Below are positions 23,001 through 33,868 of a stretch of DNA of 64,000 bases, piece by piece. The translations under genes were made by a program, and so were the position numbers. The stretch comes from Cristatella mucedo (Eukaryota > Bryozoa > Phylactolaemata > Cristatellidae). Within the stretch, counting starts at the first letter, position 1. The number at the start of each line of letters is the position of its first letter. Below the pieces are notes generated by a model that was not told where the DNA came from, ran no database searches, and worked only from the letters and a program-made list of their open reading frames with translations. The stretch is taken from the NCBI GenBank assembly GCA_009760855.2, contig WPIO01000127.1, positions 43,501 through 107,500 of the forward strand, read 5' to 3'.

Positions 23001-26000
23001 ACACACAGGCGGAGCAGACGACTCAGAGAGCAGACGACTCACCCAGGACCGTCAGGTTGGCATAAATGAAAGGGAAGCTGTCCGGCGTTGTTGCTGCTAT
23101 GCGAATGATACACTTGTACATGGAGGTGTCTGTCTCCTGGAGCAAGTTGATGATCATAGAGTATCGCGTGTTGCCTCCTGAGAAAGAGCAGAGCGTGGCA
23201 CAATCAACCGATGCATGCCGAGCTGTATTGCAGAGCAGCACCAGAGAAGCAGCACCGCAGAGGAGGTAAAGCAGCACTATAGTGATTGAAGTGAGCTGCT
23301 GCGGCATACAGCATGCGATCCTACTAAACAAAACTACTACTCGTTTCATCGACAGGTGGTTCGGTTAAAGAACTCGCAGGGAACCTTTTGGTTTCTCACC
23401 ACACACCCCCACCCCCCACCCCTGTGAAGCACCTGATTGATACCCAAGATGCCTGCCCGTGATCTCGGGGTCATAAAGCCATGAAATTTGATGATTGACC
23501 ACCGAGGTGGTGCAGCATGGGTGATGCAACATAGCCTCGGATTCGCCACACATCTACCAGCACTGCATACGGGAAAGCTGTGGACACCGAGAGCATTCTG
23601 GTGAGGATGAGGAGGTGCAATAGAAGTAAAAGGGACCACAGACCCGGGCATGAGGTCATAGCAACGCACTTCTAAGTAGTGTGGGGTGGATAGGGGTCCA
23701 CAGTGGAAGAGCCAGCATTTTCTTCATCTAAAGGGGGCAAGACCCGCAAGATTTTCAAGTAGGGGGCAGGTCAAAAATTAATAAAACATTGCAGCAAAAA
23801 CAATAGTGTTTATTCGACACGAACTTGGGTGGCTGCTCAGTGAGTGGAATTAAAAAGCCTAATTCTTCGTTGTTGATGGTCGTGGGGCATAGGAACAGGA
23901 GGGGGCAACCCAGGTCGCTGCCCTGCCGTAGGGGGCAAATGCCCCCTACATCCCCCTCCCCCTCCCCCCCCCCCGCCGGGGCTCTGCCACTGGCAGTCTA
24001 GACAGGGCTCAAACTCCATCAATACAGAAAACGATTGAATGACAAAGAGGAGGAATGGCCTGCTAGCATATGTACACTCGGGCGCAAAAGATCCTCGAAG
24101 TATGGCCATCGCTGATGTGGCTGTAAATTCGTCCGGGTAAAGTACTTCACTTGCCTGTCAGTCTGCATAGCGTCACTATCTTGCTGCCAAATGTAACGAT
24201 ATCCACGCAGAATATTCGAGCTTTGAAAACAAGTCTGCTTGGCCAACAACAACTTGAGTCCTTGAGTACTTTTTTGACAAATATCCTTGTTTGGTGTCGG
24301 TGCAGTGGCCCAGCCGAAAGCCTGATTTGAACCGCACAGAACGACAGTGGGAGTGACAATATCGATAGACGCTTTTCCTACTCTGCACATATCTTGGGCA
24401 GGCCCGGCATTGTAGAAAACCCCCTTACATCCCGAACGAATTTACAGCCACAGCCGTGGCAGCCATACTGCAAGGCTTGATTGCACCTGAATGAATTCTA
24501 TACCCAGGACGATTGGGCAGCTCATTGAGATGAACTAGCACTAGGCAACAGCAGTTGCCGGTCAGTCCAGATCAGTCGACACTGCCTCGGACTATTGAGG
24601 GGTCTACCTCAAAGCGTTGTGCAGTGGCAATGTCACCTGCAGCTGCTGCACCTGCACATAAGTGACTGCCATTCGGCGTAACTATTTTGTCGTTGCTAAA
24701 GCCATTCACGCTAATGCAAAATGAATACTGTAGATCTTTAGAACCATCAGACATCCCTGCATCATCTGCCGACAAGATCCTTAGTAATGAATTGTGCATC
24801 ATGTAACTAACCAACTGCCTTGCTTCCTTTTCAGCACATGCAAAGTGTCTAGGAAGAGATTTGGTCTCTTGGGGGATGCTTTAATGACAAATGTTTTATA
24901 TTACAATTAATTATTAGTTGTATAACTATTATGCATAAGAAGTACCACAAGGGAGCATAAAGGTCACCTCTAAGCAAGGTCATATAGATAAAACGCTTCC
25001 TCCTGCGCTTTTTTCACACTCGGCACTTGCTCTCTTTTACAAATCCCTACAGGCACAGCCTGGCCCTAGATCCTTAGCAGCAGCCTTCGAAAAGCAGGCC
25101 ATCGCAGAGCATCGCAGAGCGAGGAGCGGAGCTCTCCACACGGACAGCGCTACTCTCTGCCGAGCAGTGCGGCAGAGACTGTGCAGGCAACAAATAGTGC
25201 TGGTCACATGCTGCTCACGTCTCGGTGCCCGTGGCTACATGCTCGGTCGTTTGCTGCCAGCGAGACATGAAATGTGTCAGCAACAAAGCTGAAGCAGCAT
25301 GACGGCAATCTGGCATGAGGAAGGTAACAGCAGGCAGCCTAAGTATGGTGAAGTAAATATTGGCTGATCAAACAGCCTCATTTTTTTATAGCAGCAGACG
25401 AGCCTTAACAGCCCACCCCTCCTGCTTGCAGTGGGCAATAAAGGATTGCACGCTGCTGCAGGACTCAAACCCACGACCCCAGTGTCATCGAGTGCCTTAG
25501 GACATGACAATCACATATGGCTACCCAGGCACGGCCCCTTGAAAGGAAAGGGCACATGGCAACAAACGGGAGGAGAGAGGAGAGGAAAGATGGACCGAGG
25601 GTGAGCTTGCACGTGCAGGATGGCTGGATGCAGTGGAGGAGGAGGAGAGAGATGCAAGCGAGAGGCCGCCTCACGCACAGCGTTGCTGATGTGAGCGTTC
25701 ACCGCGTGCACAGCGTTGCTGATGTGCAGTCGCAGCTGCAGAAGGCGAGAAAGACAGCAAGCTATGCTTGGATGTGGTGCCCTGCCAGCAAAATATAATT
25801 ATAAGGCGCAACACTGTGCACAAGCTTACCGGGTAGCACCGTTTTTATCACTTGATACTTCTGTATGTTAGCAATGGTCAAGCCGACGACGTTCTTGATA
25901 ATGTCGTTTGAACTCAAAATGATCTGCCCAAGGTACCATTCCACCTGTGAAAAAAAGAAGCAACCGAAGAGCTGGCAGCTGCCTGCAACGGCTGAGAAAA

Positions 26001-29000
26001 GAGACAAGAGACAGAATGTGGGGAAGCAGCGTAGAGAAGGTGGCAGCGAGGGACGGAACGTGTGTGTGGATTGAGCATGAGGGGGATGGGCGGCTAGGCA
26101 GACGACTGCTGGAAGTGTGCGATGGGTGCTTTTGGGGGTGTGAGAGGGAGGACGGGGTGGGGGGAGAGAGGAAGCCAGAGAACTGCAGGCAAAGCACTGA
26201 CCGAGGAGGCAGAAGCCGGAAGGGGTGGGGTGGGGCAGGAGAGAACCGACAGACACGTGCACAGAAAGACACGTGCACAGAAAGACACGTGCACAGAAAG
26301 ACACGTGCACAGAAAGATACGTGCACAGTGGTAGGGATAGCCCACCAAGAAGTGGGCAAGCTTCGAGGAGACACGAGAGGCATGTAGCACACAAGATAAA
26401 GCAGCAGCCAGCAGCCTGCAGCCTCCAGAGGACGAATGCAAGCAGGAGGGAAGAAGGAAGGAAGGAAAGAGTGAGGAAGGAGGAAAAGAGGAAGAGGAAG
26501 GAAAGGAGGGAGGAAGGAGAGGAGGAAAGGAGGAAGGAAGGAAGGAGGAGGAAGGAAGGGAAGGGGAGGAGGAAAGGAGGAAGTAGGAGGAAGGAAGGAA
26601 GGAAGGGAGGGAGGGAGGAAAGGAAGAGAGCAACGAGCAGGCGCGGTCCTACGATCTAAAGCGGCAAGAGCTCAGATCAAGCAAGTGCCTGAAACGAGAC
26701 AGACAAGAATGTAGGAGACATCCTGCCCCCTGACTTGTCGTCTTGCAGCTCGCATAGATAAAACTAAAGACAGTATTTCCAACCAAATAAACTCTAAATG
26801 ACTTGTTGTCTTGCAGTTCGCATAGATAAAACTAAAGACAGTATTTCCTACGAACTGAACTCTTAACATGGAAACTTTAAACATAGAAAGTAAGTTCCAG
26901 TCAGATTTTAGAGCTAATCAATCTACATAGTCCGGATTGTTACGGGTGTAAAACGACCTTCTCAGGAATGCAGACTTAGGTAGAGTCTCTCTGCTTGTTT
27001 TGCTTGATCTTTCGGAAGCTTGTGATACTATTGATCACCGAGTCCTTCTCGAGCGCTTCTCATCTCGCCTGGGCATCACTGGCACTGCACTGCAATGGCT
27101 TAGGTCCTATTTCAATGGTAGAGTCCAGAGTATTTTATGAAAGTGGGCAAGATCATTCGAGGAACCACTTAAGTGCAGGGTACGTCAGGGCTCAGTGCTT
27201 GGTCTGCTTCTTTTCAAATTTATTCTCACTCTCTTGCATTCGTACCGAAAGCCGCTACAGCTTTGAGAGCACTATAGAAAACTCTCCTAATTAACATCCA
27301 CTTGGTCTTTGTGGCTTTGTGGAGTCAAGATAGAGATACATTATATTGCATGGCCGACGTGATCTCCAAGCACAGCATAAGCTTTCAGTTCTATGCAGAT
27401 GACACAAAGCTGTACCTATGCTTTGATCCCTCCTAGCCCTCCAGCACGTCAAATTCTCTCAACTCGCTTGCTGTATCGTTGACAACCACAGTTGGATGTC
27501 AGCAAGCTTACTCAAATTGAATGACGACAAAACTTACTAGTTATGGGCCAACCAAGTGTGGCTCAGAACCTTGAAAGCTTCACACTCAAAATCGGCTCTG
27601 CCAGCATTTCTCCTGTAACATTTGCACGAAATCTAGGTACCCTGTTCCAAAGTCACCTTTTGCTAGACGACTGCACGACTCAACGGTCAAATCTGCCAAC
27701 TTTCAGCTAAATAACACTTAAACGCAGGCCTGCTCAGACAAGGCGACTACATCAAAGTATAACCACACATTTGTGACATCCCGGCTCGACTTGTGTAACT
27801 CACTGCTTGCTGATCTACCAGCCTGTGCAATCGTGCGCTTACACTTAGTGCAAAACTCTGCAGCTAGGCTTGACTTTCGTGAGTGTCGCAGTTGCCGAAT
27901 TATACCTCTTCTCGCCGGCTTGCACTGGCTCCAAGTCAAGCAGTGTATCGACTTCAAAATTTTGTCAGTCACTGTTACGTCCTTTAATATTCTGGCTCCA
28001 GCCAACCTATCAGATCTACTCTCCCACCAGGCTAAGAATCACACCACCCACTTTTCTGAATCAAACCACTTACTCGTCCCAGACTGGGTCTTTGCAGCTG
28101 ATTAAGTACAATTTTACTTATTAGGCAGAAAACGATACGTTCTTTGATATCTATACAGGCGACTTTGCAAGGGCTTGTTATCGAACCGTCTTCACATGCT
28201 CGCATAATAATAATAATAATAATAATGATGATAATACATTGGTACAGCGCGCTCAGAGAACTTAATCTCTTTCTAGGCATCTTGCTTGGCTCATGTCAGC
28301 CTCGTTTGCTGGCATGCAAACGATCCCACGATAATCTAGCTTCAAACAAGAAGGCATGCCAACAGCGAGCTCTAACAAGCTTGCCATGAGCTTCACGGGC
28401 GCAAGACCTACTGGGGCGGTGCGCGGCGCACGCGCCCTCAAGCGTCAGCCGCGACGCACGACAGACTACGCACCGTGCTCGTTCCCTGGTCGGCCACCGT
28501 GCAGTTGAGTACGGCCGTGGCGCCGAGCTTGGCCACGATGGGCTCGATCTGCTCGACGATCGTCGGTGGAATGTCACATCGCACTGGAGACAAAGAGTGA
28601 GTGAGAGAGAGAGTGAGTGAGAGAGAGAGAAAATGGGGGCACGGAGCCAGCAAGCAGAGCGCAGGCAGTGAGCAAGCGGCAGCAAATTCTCGGACATCTA
28701 CAGGCACCAGCAACCGGGACTCTCTCGACCTTGACCTCGGCCGATCTCTCCCCCCCCCCCGACACACCGATTGCAGCTGAGAACCCTTAGAGCTTTCTGA
28801 CGGCTGATTGACCTCAAGCTAGAGACAGCCCATGAGCAAGAGCAGCTCTCCAGATGGCGGTGCCGTGGAGCCGCGGTCTCTGTCACGTCATCGGTCACGT
28901 CCTGATTCGAACTCGGCATTTTCAGAGACCTTCCTTGAAAGACGACAGCCTTGACACGCCTGCTCGGACGCTGATGCCGCAAGCTTGACACTGGCACTAG

Positions 29001-31267
29001 AGAGGCAGTGACCTAACAGGTTGGTTCCTCCTCCTCCTCTGATGCACAAGAAGACATTTTTTGGGAGAAGGGTAACTCCAGTTTTTAACATTTCCCCTGG
29101 CAGCTGCTCGGTGTCAGACACGAGGTCACGACCGTGCCCACTGAGTCCCCTCGGAGCACCAGCACGACTGGCTGTGGCCAGAGGGCGTTGAGGTTCGATG
29201 GCTGGTTTGGCCGAGTGGTTAAAGTGCTGCTTGCCCCGACCAAGGTTTGCCTGAGGTCGTGTGACAGTGAGGTCTGTGGCAGATGTGAGGCGTCTGAATA
29301 GAAGATTGAGTTCACTTAGAGTGCTATACAAATGAATTATATTATATATTATTATTATTATTATTATTATGGCAGGCCACGGTTTGGGAAAATCGTGCTA
29401 CTTAATCTGCCTAGTTCCCAATACAGCTGCACAGACTCACTGCATCACGAAGTGTACGTGCTGCACTCCTCCCCAAAGCGGTGGTGCTCCCAAAGGCAAG
29501 GCTGCTAAAAATGGTGAGCACCACACAGGATTGCCGCTAGTCCTAGTCCTCACCGAACAACTCCACCCTTGAATACTCCCCACCCACCCATCCACCCACC
29601 CTGGCCGTACCAGACCAGGAAGGTGCAAGTCGTGGAAATGTCACATGTCTGTGTCCACAGCAGACGTCCACAGAACCCCTACCGATACAAGCATGGACCA
29701 GCCCCTGGGTCTCAGCCATTGGGGTAAGGTGCTTTCCCTTAATGGACTAACCATTAAGTGAAACTTCCTTGACATGCAGTCCTGCAGTAGGCAATCCTTT
29801 GCTGCCCCTTGCAGGTGGCATGATAGCTGGCATATACTAATAACATTACATTTGTCTAGCACCTTAAGAAAACTAGATCTCTGTCTCGGCACTTGTTGTG
29901 CGCTGGAGTCGATGCAAGTCAACTTACTAACAATATAACAAGCATAAGATCAGCACATTTACTAGTAAAAAGGCCATGCATAACATGAGCCAAAGGTCAA
30001 ACATAAGGTCGAGCATAACTTCGGCTTTCATTGTCATGCAGGTGACACACAGTGCTTCCCACCTTCCAGCACGGCAAACTTTCTCAACTCCCTGCTGAAT
30101 CTCTTCCTGACGTTTGCACTAAGATGGCAATAAACTTTCTCACCATGAATGACGATACAAACAACTGGCTGGAGCGCTGCATCAGCACCAAACAAGGATT
30201 CATCCAGAGAAGCGCTTCATTAGCCTGTCAGTATGCTGAATAGCAATAATAATATATTTGATAAAGCACCCTCAGAGAACTCAGGCTCTTTCTAGGCGCT
30301 TTAAATTGCTGCAAAGGAAACACAATCGAATGGATAGTGGTAGCATGCTCAATGACAACAAATATAACGTGGATAGGGGTGACATGCACAGGGTCAGCAG
30401 GCAAGTGTGGTTAGTGGCAGCATGCACAGTGTCAGCACGCATAAGCACATAAAGGACGAATCACATAGACCCAGTAAATGCTGTAATAAAATAGATGCGT
30501 TTTTAGTTTCTTTTAAATGTGGTCAAGTCAGGGGATGCCGTGACACCAGTTGGATGTGACTTGCAGGCTTTGGAAGCATTTGAACTACGGTACGTATGAC
30601 GTATAGGTAAACGATTAGATTCAGAAAAGTGGATGGTACAATGCATGGCCTGGTGGGGGAGTAGATCGAATAGGTAGGCTGGAGCCAAAGAATGAAAAGG
30701 CCTCAAAGTGAGAGACAAGACCTTGAAGTCGATTTGCTGCTAGACTGGGAGCCAGTGCAGGTCGGTGTGGTGTGGCAACTGTGATGCTCACGACAGACAA
30801 GCCTAGCTGCAGAGTTTTGCACAAGCTGTAAGCTCCTGATTGCACAGGCCGGTAGATACCAGCAACCAGTGAGTTACAAAAGACAAGACGGGATGTCACA
30901 AATGCATGGACCAACTTAGATATGGTATCCCTGCCTAAGAAAGCCCGAAGTTTAGCAATGTTATGTATCTGAAAGAATGTAGACTTTACTGCAAAGCTAA
31001 TGTGGGCGACGGGGGGGGGGAGCACCCTGTGGATAATTAGCAGAAGGTCAGGAGTTCATCCGATGGGCCTCAAGGAAGTCAGAAAATTCGACCAACTAGG
31101 TCATAAGCAGTTGCAAACAGCAAACTGTCGGATGACAGCAGCCAACGACCATCGCAGGAGGAAGATGTGAGTTCTGCTTTCCTAGGCTCATGCATGAAGC
31201 CAGAAGGTCAGGCCCTTGTGGTATGCCTCATCCAAAAGCTACGCAGCACCTTGAAAAAACCGTCAAG

Positions 31268-31333
<66 letters not shown>

Positions 31334-32417
31334 CTCTCTCTCTCTCTCAGAGCCTTGCCGGTCACCAATCGGCCACACCACCAGTTTCGCTTCATCGCGG
31401 TATGAGAGAGATGATCGTGCCTCTGATCGCCAAAGCCATAACAACCAGGTAAATCGAGAGGAACTATCTGCAACCAGCTGCATTACCCCGACTACTGCGA
31501 CCGCGCGATCGCAGGGCTACCCGTTCGCCGAAAACGGTAATGGGGTGGTCTCGACGTCTGCTCAGCCTTTCACATAGTCTAAAACCCTTGCTGTTCGTAT
31601 GACGAAGCACACCTTCCATCGTCGGCAGCCGCCTCCGAACCCTTTTCCTCATACCAGGATGGATCTCCTAGCAGCAAGAGATTCTTTTCCACTTCTTCGA
31701 CCGATTTCTGCCACACGCAGCAAGAGAACTAACTGCTTCATTCAAACGGGGGGGGGGTGCCGAGCAGGAAAAGCTTTCACCCCAAAAAAGTTTTTAAATT
31801 CAGAGGTTTATGCATTATCATGACACTTCAACAGCTGCACCAGAAAATAGGCTGTCACTACTTGACCAACAAAACTGACTGCCCAAGCAGCATCAGCGAT
31901 CTACGAACACCCTTCCGAGCTATAGCTGAAATGCTATAGTTATAACCGCTACAGCAAAGGCAAAGGGAACTACGGCGGAGTCAGCCAAGCTCCAGCGCCC
32001 CAGCAGCCTACCGCTACGCGGGTCGATCGGTGACAGAGCACAGAGGCACCGTCGCCGCCGCCGCCGCCGCTGAGGAGAGGCGCTGAGGAGCGGCGCAGAA
32101 TCTACTGCCCAGGCCGCGAGCAGGTGGGTACATTCGCTTTAACAGCTGGCGCTTGTCACCGACTGCGCTGCGTCTACAGATGACAGGAGCGCTGCTAAAA
32201 CTCGCACACGTTTGGTACAGATTCATTCCCAGTCGCCGCTGCAGGCAGCGCTGCTGATAATCCACAGTCGGTACGTTTCACAGAGAAGAGCCGCTGGTCT
32301 GACCTACTTAGGTCGCACAGGTGCCTCACCGGAGCTGCGAGAGATCTTGCCGCGCGCTGAAGTCTTACCTGCGTCAAACGATAGTGCCACTACGATAAAT
32401 ACCACGTAGAGCTTCAT
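20100..32417 (-). CDS. Lachesin/IgLON-like cell-adhesion protein: three Ig domains, probable GPI anchor, 8 exons
   Basis: Probable secreted and membrane-tethered adhesion molecule of the lachesin/neurotrimin type; ligand unknown. Exons in gene order: 32369-32417, 28474-28583, 25830-25944, 23043-23177, 22670-22854, 21150-21351, 20776-20921, 20100-20339 (1182 nt, 393 aa plus TAA), with matching phases and GT..AG borders. Exon 1 encodes a hydrophobic signal peptide (MKLYVVFIVVALSFDA). Ig1 has Cys44, Trp56 and Cys114; Ig2 has Cys162, Trp174, the EDRGTYRC motif and Cys217; Ig3 has Cys262, Trp274 and Cys348. N-glycosylation sequons lie at Asn43, 132, 171 and 289. Residues about 375-393 form a hydrophobic tail without a cytoplasmic segment, as in GPI-anchored lachesins. 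Introns 1, 3, 4 and 6 are phase 1, as usual for Ig genes. The weakest call is exon 1, which lies 3.8 kb upstream and is supported by phase, donor and signal-peptide character only. Family is sure; orthology to lachesin itself is inferred. Confidence 0.88.
20395..20510. repeat. CT/TG-rich degenerate microsatellite in Ig-gene intron 7
   Basis: Imperfect CTGTGTCT/CTCTCT repeats followed by a G-tract (20515-20524). Intron sequence; the overlapping frames are not coding. Confidence 0.8.
21740..22135 (+). mobile_element. LINE-A 3' end in Ig-gene intron 5
   Basis: A frame resembling SCGDRAISSYAPKAWKSLP, then 3' UTR boxes and GTAAAGTGCTTAGAAAGAGA..GACGGCGCTACACAAATG. Opposite in direction to the host gene. 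Confidence 0.8.
23180..24810. other. Ig-gene intron 3, 3' half: nothing recognised
   Basis: Apart from C-tracts near 23402-23420 and 23960-23975, I see no repeat or gene that I can name. The G/C-rich 'GGGGGCAA' motif recurs several times at 23730-23950. Confidence 0.3.
24812..24905 (+). mobile_element. LINE-A/SINE terminal box fragment
   Basis: CAGCACATGCAAAGTGTCTAGGAAGAGATTTGGTCTCTTGGGGGATGCTTTA then an AT-rich tail; about 90 bp. Confidence 0.6.
25355..25500 (-). mobile_element. SINE-1 copy in Ig-gene intron 3
   Basis: The minus strand has GGGTTTGAGTCCTGCAGCAG (B-box region), AATCCTTTATTGCCCACTGC, AAGGCTCGTCTGCTGCTATA and GAGGCTGTTTGATCAGCC. Confidence 0.75.
26252..26331. repeat. 16-bp minisatellite, five units, each with an E-box or near E-box
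   Basis: Four units GACACGTGCACAGAAA and a fifth GATACGTGCACAGTGG, in intron 2 of the Ig gene. Each of the first four contains CACGTG, the bHLH E-box/G-box palindrome. Confidence 0.92.
26440..26640. repeat. Polypurine tract (GGAA/GGAG-rich), about 200 bp
   Basis: Almost pure A/G on the plus strand, dominated by GGAA and GGAGGAA units. Such tracts can form triplex DNA; GGAA arrays can bind ETS factors. The long Ser/Pro and Arg/Glu/Lys frames over it are compositional artefacts. Confidence 0.9.
26732..26850. repeat. Tandem duplication of about 50 bp, period 68
   Basis: GACTTG(T)CGTCTTGCAG..CGCATAGATAAAACTAAAGACAGTATTTCC occurs at 26732-26780 and again at 26800-26848, with about two mismatches. 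Confidence 0.85.
26885..28100 (+). mobile_element. LINE-A RT copy interrupted by LINE-B, in Ig-gene intron 2
   Basis: Decayed RT: SKFQSDFRANQS, SLLVLLDLSEACDTIDHRVL, FSSRLGITGTALQWLRSYF, CRVRQGSVLG (usual PQGSVLGP), then after the LINE-B insert FYADDTKLYL-equivalent codons (27392-27420), WMSASLLKLNDDKT, SRLDLCNSLLADLPAC. Opposite to the host gene. 3' end missing. Confidence 0.88.
27238..27349 (+). mobile_element. Short LINE-B 3' end nested in LINE-A RT
   Basis: About 110 bp: TCGTACCGAAAGCCGC, AAAACTCTCCT, CTTTGTGGAGTCAAGATAGA, then an ATACATTATA tail. The host sequence TTGCAT flanks both ends, a probable 6-bp target-site duplication, and the RT frame resumes on the far side. Confidence 0.85.
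28203..28290 (-). mobile_element. LINE-A terminal box with ATT tail in Ig-gene intron 2
   Basis: (AAT)n at 28205-28233, then CAGCGCGCTCAGAGAACTTAATCTCTTTCTAGGC; about 85 bp. Confidence 0.7.
29195..29370 (+). mobile_element. SINE-2 copy in Ig-gene intron 1
   Basis: GGTTTGGCCGAGTGGTTAAA (A-box region), CTGAGGTCGTGTGACAG (diverged B-box), GAATAGAAGATTGAGTTCACTTAGAGTGCTATACAAATG, then (TAT/ATT)n tail to 29370. Confidence 0.8.
29696..29835 (+). mobile_element. Diverged SINE-1 copy
   Basis: GTCTCAGCCATTGGGGTAAGG, CAGTCCTGCAGTAGGCAATCC and TTGCTGCCCCTTGCAGGTGG align loosely with SINE-1; tail absent. Confidence 0.45.
29840..30010 (-). mobile_element. Diverged LINE-A 3' fragment
   Basis: AATAACATTACATTTGTCTAGCACCTTAAGAAAACTAGATCTCTGTCTCGGCACTT matches the terminal box with many changes. 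Confidence 0.5.
30243..31010 (-). mobile_element. LINE-A 3' end in Ig-gene intron 1
   Basis: Tail and terminal box at 30243-30305, 3' UTR, then LTLRPFHSLAPAYLFDLLPH and FVTSRLVFCNSLVAG further upstream. Internal deletion within the 'KSLGDRAF' segment. Confidence 0.85.
31268..31350. repeat. (CT)n microsatellite in Ig-gene intron 1
   Basis: About 40 CT units with a single interruption (CTCGCTC near 31330). Confidence 0.95.
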
Positions 32418-33127
32418 AATTTCACGAGCGAATACCCAGCAGTATCCGCCAACAAGCACAAACTCAACAAGCCTTAAGCGACCCGGGCACTACCATTACG
32501 GTGCCCCAGTCAATGTCAAGGCAACTAAAAGAGCTTCCGGTTGCACCCAATGCGGTAGCTATGTCCAACATCGGCTAAAGGAAACGATGTCGTTGCTGCA
32601 ATTATTCTTACGATGCGGAGCTATGTTAGAAAAATCTACGAGAGCAAGACCTATTTAATTTTAGGCAGGATGGTCACTTTCGACGACATAGTGTTCCACA
32701 ACTGACGTCGTTTGCCGATAAACCCAGCGCTAGTAGCAAAGACTACTCGCTGCAGTCGCCTGACAAGTATTAATAATATATATTACTAATGTAAAATATT
32801 CGTAGAGCTGGCGAAGTCTCGAAGCGCGAGTCGCCACGCGTCTCACATGCTGCCTCCAAGCATTTGGGTGTGCGCCGACGCAGCAGAGCACTACAGCACT
32901 GGAGTGCGCCAATATCCTAGAATTGACACGTTTGGATGCCTAAGCGGTTAGGGCAGCAACAGCCAGAGATTACTAGATGTTTCTGAATTATAACGGTTGC
33001 GTTACATGTACCTCATAATCTAGACTAGACAGTAGAACTAGCCCGATTCGAGAGATTGTCTGTCGGGCTTGGGACTGTGAACTTTTCGCTACGAACTTTG
33101 GAGACTCGAAGCTGCTGTACGCTGTAG

Positions 33128-33129
<2 letters not shown>
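32418..33129. other. Region upstream of the Ig gene
   Basis: No TATA box or clear promoter element was identified; an inverted CCAAT-like or SINE-like fragment (GATGCCTAAGCGGTTAGGGCA) lies near 32935-32960. Any promoter of the Ig gene is expected here. Confidence 0.3.

Positions 33130-33213
<84 letters not shown>
33130..33213. repeat. (CTG)28 trinucleotide repeat
   Basis: An uninterrupted 84-bp CTG run (CAG on the minus strand). No coding exon is recognisable around it. Confidence 0.98.
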
Positions 33214-33214
<1 letters not shown>

Positions 33215-33261
33215 GCAGATGTAGCCCCCTCTGTGGCTATCGACCAGACTGGTCTACGCTA

Positions 33262-33305
33262 ATGATGCGGACTCTCTATTTACATGATGCGGACTCTCTA
33301 TTTAC
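33262..33305. repeat. 22-bp perfect tandem duplication
   Basis: ATGATGCGGACTCTCTATTTAC occurs twice head to tail. Confidence 0.95.
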
Positions 33306-33868
33306 ATTGACACATAGGCGCTCTGAAACCGTTGCGCTAGCTAAACCGGCTGGGTTGTGGCTGATAATCACTATTTGCAATTATGCTTTAACCTGGCCGA
33401 GGCCCCCCCCCTCGTGAGATAAGCAGGAGTTGCGATTCTGGACTAGGTGTTGCTATTGGGGCTGTTTTGAGCACTAGGCCGCAGAGCTGTTAGTGTACGT
33501 TACGACCGCTGTTGAACGCCTGTAACCGCCCTCTTCCGTCAAGTAGACTTGTCTACATTATTGTCTACATTATGGATACGGACTTGACATATTAAGGTAC
33601 GACCGCTCTACGTCTCTGCTATGCTCTTTCTACTATCGGCTCACGTGCGTAAATTTTTTTTGCGCCACCTGCCAGTAGCTAGCCGCGCCACGCGGTTCGG
33701 GCGTCGCCACTATTCGTCGGGCGGCGGCTCAGACTAGCACCGTTACGAGTGTTCCGTCTGCGGCCTAGCTCTGACGTAAATAAGTAAAATAATATCAATA
33801 AAGAGCTGCAATAAACGCTCGCTGTGTGGCTTCCACTGAGGCAGCTCTTAGCTTAGCCGCGATCGGAC
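33306..33868. other. Unassigned sequence ending in polyadenylation-type signals
   Basis: No ORF is recognised. CAATAAAGAGCTGCAATAAACG at 33797-33817 provides two AATAAA hexamers on the plus strand, as in the R region of an LTR or at a transcript end. Confidence 0.35.

Noticed and set aside
26094-26659. Open frames over 140-180 codons, Ser/Pro-rich or Lys/Arg/Glu-rich
   Set aside because: They follow the polypurine tract and lie in an intron of the Ig gene.
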